NCBI GenBank assembly: GCA_032718475.1 | Contig: JAUCBJ010004395.1 | Span: forward strand, 1 to 50,639 | Length of the DNA: 50,639 bases | From: Nemertoderma westbladi | Lineage: Eukaryota; Xenacoelomorpha; Nemertodermatida; Nemertodermatidae | Direction of reading: 5' to 3' | In this document: positions 12,901 to 24,900 of the stretch, piece after piece | Layout of the letters: every line of letters starts with the position of its first letter | How positions within the stretch are numbered: position 1 is the stretch's first letter | Notes under the pieces: model-generated | What the model was told of the DNA's origin: nothing | Databases searched by the model: none | Seen by the model: only the letters and a program-made list of their open reading frames with translations | Program-made: the position numbers and the translations under genes

Positions 12901-15900
12901 ATTTTCGTCAATCCAAGCCAATAATTTCCGTTGGCATTTCCAAAGCCGTTGATGTAATAATTCATGTTGAGATTGAAATCTGTCTTACCGTTAACTCTTC
13001 TCTGTATAACTATCCAAGGTCCACCGTTGTTACTGTCACATCTAACTTTTCCCTGATCAGAGTTGAGACCAAACGTACTGCTATTGATAATGCCGTCTAC
13101 CCATCGCTGGGTTGAGCAAGGATTTACGTAGTTTTCTGGCGTTGCGTTCGGTATGTATATGGACGGTATCGGTATCGACAGTGGTTTATTACATTTATTA
13201 CTGCTCACTACTTTATTCAACCTGCTTACCAATAGTACAGCGTTTCCTGCTACTAGACTTACCACTGCTACTCCCAAAATACCGATGATAATCCACCACC
13301 ATTGGATCCTGTTTTCTATTTCCCCTGCTTCGATTTCTTCTTCCGGTGTTTGTTCTTCATCATCATCTACCCCTACGTCGTCTCCTGCACCATCTACTAC
13401 TTTACCTTCCATTCCTGCACCATCCATTACTTCACCATTGATTACTCCACCATTTACAACTTTACCTTCGACCCTTTCACCATCAACCTCCTTCGTTTTA
13501 GACTCCATTTCATCCATAGGAACACCTTTTTTTTTCTTTAAACCGATCCTCTTCAATCCTGATTGTAAAAATGGGAATTCTATCAAACTATAAGGCATCT
13601 CCAAACGGCGAAATCGATTTCGTTTAATTGGGTAGTCCTTTGCAGTTTCAAAACTATCTAAATAGCTCGAAGACGAAGATGATTCTTCTTCTCCTACATC
13701 GACTCCTGCACCATCTACTACTTTACCTTCCATTCCTGCACCATCCATTAATTTACCTTTGATTACTCCAGCATCTACAACTTTACCTTTGATTACTCCA
13801 GCATCTACTTCTTTACCTTTGATTACTCCGGCATCTACCTCTTTATCTTTAATTACCCCACCATCTACTACTTTACCTTCCATTCCTGCACCATCTACTA
13901 CTTTTCCTTCCATTCCTGCACCATCCATTACTTCACCTTTGATTACTCCACCATTTACAACTTCACCTTTGATTACTCCACCATCTACAACTTTACCTTT
14001 GATTACTCCACCATCTACTACTTTACCTTCCATTTCTTCACCATCCATTAATTTACCTTTGATTACTCCAGCATCTACTTCTTTACCTTTGATTACTCCA
14101 GCATCTACTTCTTTACCTTTGATTACTCCAGCATCTACTTCTTTACCTTTGATTACTCCAGCATCTACAACTTTACCTTTGATTACTCCAGCATCTACAA
14201 CTTTACCTTTGATTACTCCAGCATCTACAACTTTACCTTTGATTACTCCAGCATCTACAACTTTACCTTTGATTACTCCAGCATCTACAACTTTACCTTT
14301 GATTACTCCAGCATCTACAACTTTACCTTTGATTACTCCAGCATCTACAACTTTACCTTTGATTACTCCAGCATCTACTTCTTTACCTTTGATTACTCCA
14401 GCATCTACAACTTTACCTTTGATTACTCCAGCATCTACTAATTTACCTTTGATTGCTCCACCAGCTACAACTTTACCTTTGCTTGCTCCAGCTCCACCAC
14501 CTACAACTTTACCTTTGATAGCTCCACCACCTACAACTTTACCTTTGACCCTTTCACCATCAACCTCCTTCGTTTTAGACTCCAATTCATCCACTTTTTT
14601 TTTCTTTATGCCGATCCTCTTCAATCCTGATTGTAAAAATGGGAATTCTATCAAACTATAAGGCATCTCCAAACGGCGAAATCGATTTCGTTTAATTGGG
14701 TAGTCCTTTGCAGTTTCAAAACTATCTAAATAGCTCGAAGACGAAGATGATTCTCCTTCGGATGTCATTGTCTATGTTTGATCGTATGGTAAACAAGGCC
14801 CGGGCTCTGGGAAACTTATAAAAGTGATAGTATTTCGTTATTATACGCGTTTAGCGTTAAAAGAGCTAAAGAAAACTAACTCAAGTTTTTGAACAAACAA
14901 AATGTGTTATTTATACCACCAGATAGCTGATAAAGATTGGTATGGTATTATTATAATTATGATTGGATATCATTTTAATATTTATAGCCTGATAATAATT
15001 TAATTAAATTTATCATTGAGATTACCAATTCGAAGAACAAAATTGGCGCCTTTTAAACGGAACCGTTTAAATCGAGCTATCTCAAAATCATTACTCAAAT
15101 AATGAATGAGTTAGCTCCTTTTAAACGGTTTGTTTTACAGTTGCTATTTAGGCCCGATGCACACATGAGCTTTCATCTTTCATCCCAACTTTCATCTTTC
15201 AAAAGGTCTCAATTCACGCATGAGCTTTCATCTTTCATCATTCAAGTAAATATATTGCCTAGCAACTTAAAATTGTATCTTTATAAACTTTATTTATTTA
15301 CTTTATTTAATTATTTATTATATTGATATATCGTATGTATTTTCTTATAATGTTTTTGAAAATGGATGAAGATATCGCGGCTGGGTTGTTTCCCGACAGT
15401 ATATAATGGATGAGAAAGAAAAGGTGCCAATTTTGGATTCATCCAATTAATCTGAAAAGAGGAACGCATTGAGTTATAGGTACACTTTACTATAGTTAAG
15501 AGAATATGGTAAAAGGTCTTCTATTATAATCGTATAATTGAACACCATGTTTGAGAATGTTCAATATTAAATAATAGTTTTGAAATTGGCAATTTATCAG
15601 AATGGCTAATTCGGTTTTGCAATATAATATATACAAACTGTGCTACTTACTGTACTACAAACGTTATAAAACCATACATGAAGATATTCATCACATCTAA
15701 AAAAATAGAACATTATTATGAAAGGTGAAAGATGAAACTCATGTGTGCATCGGGCCCCATCGGCTGGAATAAATGCGTTTTTCTCAGTTTGATTAAAACC
15801 CAAGTTAGCTCCTTTTTAACGGAAGGCTACGTATTATCTAATACAAACACGAAATATTGTCTGAGACGTTCTGGAATATTTATTGATGTCTTAACAACTA

Positions 15901-18900
15901 ATTAAATATGCATTCGAATACGTGAGTAACGATTACCAGTGGTGTAAAAAATCACATTGTCTCGGAGCTGATCAATCTGCAGTTTTAGTCTGCCGCTAGA
16001 GGGCAAATTGTCTGAAAGCGAAAACCTCCATCCTTGCTGTTTATAACTGTTAAACTTAAATTTTGCGAATATTTATTTGACTACAATGGGTTGTGTCTTT
16101 CTGATACTTATCTTAATATGTATAATAAATCTCACATGCTGCAATAAGGCCCCACCTCAGTATACATGTATAGAAGGAACAGATTGCAGGTGGCAGAAAC
16201 AAAACAATCAACGACTATTATGGGGCGAGTCAAAACTGCGAGCCATCAGCGACCTGTTATAATTATACTATGGCTGTTTTCCTAAAGGGGGCGTGTGTGT
16301 TGGAAGCCAATATCAGAACATATAACTAGCCACAGTATAATTAGAATTGTTTACTGAGATGACGTGTAGTTTTGCTGCACGAAGGCCCCCGCTCGTGTTA
16401 ATAGTACTGTAAGTAAAACAACCATAGTAACAAACAGTAAACAGCCAATTCTCCTCCGACCACTGCCCTTTTCTATGGATAGTTTGTGTCGAAATGCGTG
16501 CGGTAAACTGTTACAAAAACAAACTGTTTTGGCTAAGCTTAGCTTGGTAAAGTCAAACCTCCTAATAAAACCTAACAAGTCACGAAGCACAAATCTATAT
16601 TATCTCCATTTACCCGATAATATTGGCTTGTACTCGCTTATTTATCCTAAGCATAAAAAATATATTTTATTTGTTTCCAAGTTGTTGACAATCTCAACCT
16701 ACGTTCCGATAAACAGAAGTTTCTCGAGATGTACAACAACACGTTCCTCACTCCACCCCGTTTCAAGTTCGTACCTCACGGCGCAGACCCCACAAAACGT
16801 GTGGAAAACGACGACGCCATAGCATTTCAGTTGAATGTCCGTAAAGACCAACTAAGAGAGCGAATAAACCTGTTGAAGACGGAATGTGATGAAATCAATA
16901 AAACATTACAGGTACATAATTATGTGGCTGTATCAGTATCAGTATCGTATCAGTATCAGTATCGTATCAGTATCAGTATCAGTATCGTTCAGTATTGGTT
17001 TCTTTGCAGGATTCAAATTTAAGTTCTACGGAAAATTTTTTATTTATTTTAATTTCGAATGGGAATGCAATAAAACAAATGAATTAAAATGATCACTAAA
17101 GGCGGCAATTATACAATCAGCTGTATTGCATATTCCATAGCGAATACAACAGTTCTAGACGATTAACTTCAGATGAAATTCAATTTAAAATTGCTCCACA
17201 GTTGTTGTCTTGGCAACGGAACTGTTATTATGAATAAATTTATCAGCTAATAGAATAGCACCAAAAATTTTGTGAAATAACAATAACTATTTATTATATT
17301 GTGTATAATGTAGGACTTTATCTCACGCCTGTCCCGAGTGTTAATATTTACACGAACGAGCGGAGCGAGTGAGTGAAATATTGAAACGTGGGACTGAAGT
17401 GAGATAAAGGTACATTATACACAATATGTTGTTTGTTTAATATAAGTTCAATATGCTGTTTTATTGTTAAATTTCTGTATTACTTAACAGGATGTATAAT
17501 ATATAATATTTACTATTTGTTATATTTTATATTTTAATGTTTTGTTCACGATTAACGAACATTTTCTAAAAACAGAATCATTTTTATAAACCAGCAAACA
17601 TGTTCTAGAACAACAATTTAAAAATAACAAAAACTAGCTAGTATATGAATTTTGAACTATTTTAAAAAATGTAATAGAATTATAAAAATAATAGCTTTAC
17701 ATGTTGACGAAAATTAATACTAGCTAATATATAAAAATACCTTATAATAAGCTTTAATAGTATCATAGTATGGTATCTGCAGCTTATAGTTATAGCCTTG
17801 GCCTACGTATAAACTGATTATTTTTGTATTCAATCATTTTGTTAGCTCATTCATCGGACCTCGTAAGACACAAAAATCCCTTCAATTATTATCTAGTACC
17901 GGTAATCACTTGTGATTAATATAAAGTTAAGTTTGGAACATATCCGAGGGGTCAAAAAGCCTAAAAAAGGTAAGAAACCGTTATTGACTTTAAGGACCAT
18001 CCCTTACCACGTTCGCTCGTGTAAAAACTCAATGTAAAGTAAAGCTGACTTTATAAGCAAGATGGTAGCCCTTGTAACAAATGTAATTGATTCATATTCT
18101 TAGAACACTACGAAACGATTGCTGTTAATATAAAACTGTATAATATTTGGTGGAATTCCTCAAATTTAGTAACATGAATTAAATGAGCATTCCAAAGTAT
18201 AAATAATTTGCACTTTCTTTGAGCACTTTTAATAATATTAACGTATCGTCTTAATAACATCAATAATTGAACCATGAGTTAGGCATAGGCACCTAAATTA
18301 ACATGTTATTATCTAAACTAATGCATAATAATTAACCAAAATAATGGTCAATATTGTAATACTTGTAACGCGGGGGGTGGGGGGGGGGGAGTTGTTGAAA
18401 AATGAAAATATGGAAAAATTAAACTTTGTGTTATTTTTAGACTAAAATTTCTACTAGCGGCATATTCCAAGTTTGCATGAATCATTTCAATTTCGATCTA
18501 GAGAAACACCCACACACTGGCCCGGTAAGCTTTAAATATCCTCCTGATAATGATAACAACTCGCACATGTTCGCATCTAATGATTGATTCCTTCTAAATG
18601 GATTCAATAGATTGTATTGTTCAACAATGTCATTCATGTCATCATTAATACTGTAACTGTAAAGTAAATAATAACAGTTGACTGTAACTTTTGTATTTTG
18701 TGACTCGTATCTATTCTAAGACCCTCTCTCTCTCTCTCTCTCATTGGTTGAATGCTGTTGGTTACATTGTGACTTCTGATTGAACCCGTTATTGTTCTAA
18801 TGTTTTATATTTGATAAATAAGATTTGCTACTGACAATAAATAATTCTTCTTTTGGGATCTGACATAGACGCTCATTTATCATTTATATTATGTTTAAGT

Positions 18901-21900
18901 AGGTTTTACTAATTGTTTGTAATCACATTATTATTCTATATCACATTATTATTCTTGTTTATTTGTAGGCTACAGATTCGGCTATCACTCAAATGGTATC
19001 CCAGGATCAATATGACATGTCGGGTCTATTTAAAGACATATACGACAAACAGAGTGAACCCTTAAACAAAGACGCCATGTTCCTAAAGAGGCGGGCTGAT
19101 CGCTTGGAAACGGATATATTCTATTTGGGGGTATGTGTGTACAGTTAGTACAACTAATAGTAGTGTATACAGTTCAGTAGCATTTATGTACGATACTTCG
19201 AGAACATATCAACGCCGACAGCTTATTTACAAAAGGGTAGAGCCAAATGCTGCTACTTTATTGTCACTCAGAAATACGGTACGGATTTGAAGTTGCACCT
19301 TCTGATTTTAGAGCTATTATGTAAGCAGTTCAGCTGTTCAGGGTACTAAACGAAATACGAAAAAGTTTTCGTTTGTTTCATATTGTCAATTATTTAAGAG
19401 TTGATAAAACAATATATTTAATTTGTACTCAATTTATTGCAGTTCAAAATCATATCATTTATAAATCTGGGCAAATATATTTTTATTTCGATGTCCCAGT
19501 TTAACCTGAAAATACATGGTCACATCTTGATACCACGGCGTCCGGGGGGGGGGGGGGGGCGGCTTCGACGCAATTAAAATTCATCCCTCTCCAGGGGAAA
19601 ATTGACGCAAATTATCTTATTACTCACAAAAAAGGTGTAACCTATTCTATTGACTTTAGTTTATTGTTTTGGTTAGACTAACGAGCCACTGTAACCTGCT
19701 ATTTTCTCTTAATTGGTAATTTAACATTGAGAGGAAATATTAATTGGGGGCAACTAACAGTGCTGTTACTGGCTACAACATGATTGACTTTAATGCGATA
19801 CGGACAACTGTAGTAACTGTATGCATACTTTACTGCGGTTATGGATGCAAATATCATTTTGGGCAATAATATGAAATAAATATTTTCATTACATTCAAAA
19901 GATCTTGATAATATGCGATATAGCATTTGAGCTTAACTTCTCATAAATATTATGTTGTTTAATATAGACCGGTACCGGTAACGTCATTCCTTCAATAATA
20001 TAAATGTAACATCGCATCCAATCTAACTTCCCTGTAGTATCTGACGACGACAATTCAACGACACGTCTGTATGGTTGATGAAAACGACTCATGTATTGCT
20101 AAGACTACTATAATACAGTACTAAGTACTGAAGAAATAGTCGTCGGTCAAAAGCTGATAGGACTATTCTTTAGTATGACTTAGACCTTTATCATATTTAA
20201 ACTTTATATTCTATTAGACAATTTCTAATGAAGTTCGGTACCAGTGTATGTCCGGTAGTTTACTTTCCGATTGTCAATCCGGGACCGGAACATATTGTAG
20301 ACGGAATGCTAAATACAAACAGCATTCTATATAGTTAGTATAATCGGTCAGTACTGCAGTATAGTTCATCGTGACTGACAGGTTGGTGCCGGTACTGCTT
20401 GTTTATCCGGCTAAAGGGTTTCGCAACACAAGAATAACCGAGTCGCCTCGTAGGAACAGCTTGCTGATGTAGCGATCTTTGTTCACTGGTTTCGCTTTAG
20501 CTTGGCCCTTCCCTGTCTTCGGTGTCTCAGTCCACATCTCTTTCACGTTTTCGAGGACCATATTACAATGTCGATCGAATGCCTTCACTCTCGCTAATAG
20601 TTTCTTATTGTTCCTGCAGTTGATTAATACCTGGGTGTTGTTCTTCACTGATTGAGTGAGAACACTCAAAGGACCCGTGTTAAACTCCTCCTCCTCGCGT
20701 TTCTCTAACTCTTCTGGCGTCATATCCGCCTTAGGTTTATTTTGCGCCATTGTGATATTCAATAGTAGTAAAGTAAGCTTCCGAAATAAAGATAACAGTG
20801 GAATAGGCCTAGCCTATAGATAATTCGACTCAAATTTGAGCGAATTCAAATTCACCAAAATTAGAGGGACAGGTTAGCCTTACTAAAACAATATGATAAA
20901 TAAAAACATCCGCTCTAATTGGTTTGCGTACAAGTGATTTCATTCAATGTGCTGGCTAGGCCCTCTAATTGCGAGATAAAACACAAATATTTATTATAGG
21001 GCTGTAGGGCACCGCACCGTCACTGTCCAACTGTCTCTCTAAATAACATAATATAACCAATTTTATATAACTTTACGTGCTCTTCTCACTGACTTCAGGA
21101 CTTGTTCCAACGCCCTAGTTCAACTGGTAGTGATTTTGATGTGGAGCCGAGGCGGAACGGGATGCAGCAAACTTCGCCCGCGAGAAAGCTTCGCCCGCGA
21201 GCAATATTGTTTTGGTTAGAAAAATTCGTATCTGTAAACTGTAACCTATCGTGCCTGTACAGCTGTAATCATCTGCTCCTTTCCCCCAATCGGGCGACGG
21301 TTGGAAGCGGGCTAAGATTTCCCGCGGGCGAAGATTGTACCCAACGAGGCGGAACCGGGATAAACCAAAATAACGGGTTAGCCTACTGAAAAAAAATGTG
21401 TTTTGTAGGCCTATATCTGTATATGGAATGGGTAAAATACAAATTCATTTGTAAAATATACCTAAAAAACGCCCTTTTTGGAGGGTGAAAAAATTGCCTC
21501 CACTAGTCTGCTAGTCCTAGTATGTAGTACGCAAACCAATTATTACCACCCAACAGCCAAGCGATATTAGTTCCTTTGAACGACACTACAGCACTCAGGC
21601 ACTAGCCAGTAGGCCTTTGCAAGAAGTATGACAGATATGACAGTTTGAATTCAATCTTGAGTCTTAGTACTGTAGTACAGTAGTACCGGCAGACCGGTGC
21701 GGTACTGCAGTGCTGTACTGTAGTAGTTAGTATACAAGCGGGTCATTACCGAACACTTTGAAATGGCAGAATGGCTGCGGGGCGGGAAATTCGAATATTT
21801 GCCGGTTAAGTATAGCAGTGTGCGGTATTACTGTATTATGCCTAGGACTATCTGCTATCTAGCTATCTGCTTGATATCTGGATACAGGGATATATCATGG

Positions 21901-24900
21901 CCTACTATATATACGGCCTAACAAGCTACTGCGGCCTCTTAAAAAAAAGAGGCCATTATTTACATTCGCAGCATTATTAATTATTGTCCTTATTTGAATA
22001 CAGTAACAATATTATTCATATCCCGCGATGTGGTGCGAGCCATGCAGGTGGAAATCTGAGCATACAAGTACTGTTATGAGTATCAGCGATTGTGGAGCGA
22101 GCCACAAAGACAGCAATCTTAGCATAAAAGCACTACATATTAGTGTTAAGCCTTGTCGTGAAAAATATGGAGTTTAAGTAGAATAGGACAACACCTGTAA
22201 AGACAGACATAAATATGGACACACCAGTTCCATGGACCACCGCTTGATGGCTATTACGTGATTTTTTCAAACTCTTATAAGTCGGTGTATGTATAGAGAT
22301 TCGTTTTATGTGTGGGTATTTTTGAATTTGAAATACCGGTTAAAATAAATAAATGTTGCTAATTATTACTTGTATTACGTGTTAATTATTTATTTGGTCA
22401 ATAATAATTATTATAATAGCACATTACACAGTTCAGCACAATCTAAGATTATCACACATTTTTTTGCCTCTGCCGCTGTTTAAATCGGGCTACACTTTGC
22501 TCACGCCGTATGCTTGTAAAATGTCTCTGAGCATTATTAAAGTACACGTTTATAATAGTGCGGTGAATCAACCTCGATAATTGTTTATGTTTAGAACATA
22601 AAGATAGCATAGTCAATATGCCATATATATCTAAGAAGCGCATTGCAGCTGCACGGACGGGGACACCGCAATCTTTTATTACTGAATCTATTACTTCCAA
22701 TCTTGCAAAACACGACGCAATTGATTCTAAAAACTCAGTAGATGGTTTCTTTAATCCGCCTCGATTAATAGCCTCGAAATAACCACTACAATCTGATGTA
22801 TTTTTATCAATTACAGACTGGATATTTGTACAATCCTTACAGCTACCAATGAGTTTTCCACCTTTCTTATGTTCCAGTTTACGAATAATGAATCCTGCAA
22901 TATACTGAACTACCTCCATACTTTCCTTAGAAAGCTCAGCTGAGGCAATAGTATCTCTATACTCATTAAATTTCACAATTAAAGGAGACCAGTCAATGGG
23001 TTCCGCCTGGAGAATTTGGTTGATGGGATCTATACCTTCCTCTAATAATGTCAACAGTGAAATAATACGTTCGGAAGTCTTCACTTCCCTGAGTGAGACG
23101 AGAAATCGTCCACCACTCATTTGCCGATATTTGGAGAACCTTAACTCGACTGGATCTTGATTGTTTCTTCGAAGTAGAACATAATCATATCCATCATTTA
23201 GGAGGTCATCAGTCAAGTCGGCAACGCTCCGGCAAGATTGTGCGAATTGTGACGGGATCCAGGAAGGATCCCGGTTTATCCGGTTGTTTAGTTCACGCGT
23301 CCCCGCCGTGTGTGAAAGGTAAAAAGAGTTCGTGTCGTTCGTTGTATATAATAATCGGTTGTACGGGTATATAGATATAAGCATAGATATGGATAATGTT
23401 GTCGTATACGGAAGGCGGGATACGGTAATTAAAGTCCCGGTCCTTCCCTAGCTAAACTAACTAACCTAACTAGCACCAATATGATACTGAGATAACTGAA
23501 TGAAATGATTACTGCCAACTGGCTATATTGCACAGGTTGGCCTTGTTACTCTACCTAATCGATGCCTTTCCCCCGTCCCCCCTCTGATTGGTTGATACCC
23601 TTGTTGGCGCCCTTTGGAGTGTTCCCGTTCACTCCACCTGTTCTCTCTGGGTTAGGGGTTTGGCCCCTGACCCTCATTGTGTTTCTCCTTCCCATTTTAT
23701 TGGGGTGACACGAGTTGGTGATTACCCAATCTCGTATATTGCCCAATATTACCCAATATTGCTTATCGGCTTAACTTTTATGGGGTGTTAGCGGGATTGA
23801 ATAAGCTAACACGAATGCTTTACTGGTTTGAGGTGTCAACCCACAACCCTTCCACTTTACACATTGTAATCGCCATTTATCGATCCATGCAGCCAAATCA
23901 CGGAGAAACTGCGGTTTGAGGTCGCCCATTATAGCGGTGTTCCCCAATATATTATTTGGGTGATATCGCTGGTTCGAATTATTAATCACCCACCACTTAT
24001 GAATGAGTCGCAAAAATTCAGTAGCCCCTTTTCGATTGGGGAAATATCTTGCCATTGCCGCCGTTGTCTTTTCGTCGAAGATTCCCAAGGCCAGTGAAAC
24101 AGACTGTTTATTATTACCGGGATGAAGAACCTGATATGTTAGACTATGTCCCATCCGGAGATAAGCATCATGTTGATCAACATCATACAAGTCTAATAGG
24201 TCTTTCCACCTACACTCACCTGCAGGTAGGTGAACTCTATCTTTGAACCCAGTAAATGTGAATTCTGGAAATTTAAATATCTTTCCATTCAATAAACTAT
24301 TGCGAATATTTTTAATAATGTGAACTGGATCATATAAAAGATAAATCTTTGATCCCCGATAGTAAATCACGCGGTTAAGTTTCGTATCAATTTTCTGCTT
24401 ATTCTTTGTAACGGTATTCTTGTACTTCTTAATAAGTCGTAATCGAGTATTCTGCACTGATCGACCATTGTACGATTAAACCCGTTTACTGAATTCGCCA
24501 GAGACATTCAATGGTAAGCACAGTTTGTATAGTAGACTAAACATAGATACATGCACAGGGCAATTATCCACCCCTATAGCGCGAACTTTAACGATCTGGA
24601 ATATATCATTCATCACAGATAAAGTTTCCTTTAAGAGAGAAGAAGCTATTAAATTAACGACTGGGACGCCACGAACAACATACTGTATGCCCCTCTTTAG
24701 ACTCACAACCATGAAACATAAAATCCCAGTGTATAAGGTACCTTCGTCATTAACACCAACGAAATCGCCATGATTGTAACTAGCCTCAGGTTGCAACTCC
24801 ATTTCGTCAATCGTAAGTATAATGTCCCTATCAACGTTCTTATCCACCAATACTTTCAATGCTTTGACTGAATCAATTCCACCAACCTGAAGCTTTGCCA

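Noticed and set aside
13153-14661. Plus-strand frames rich in Ser/Thr/Pro ([10 protein letters not shown] repeats)
   Set aside because: Antisense shadow of the minus-strand coding minisatellite. The minus frame has the membrane helix and fibrinogen domain continuing beyond the repeat; the plus frame has nothing.
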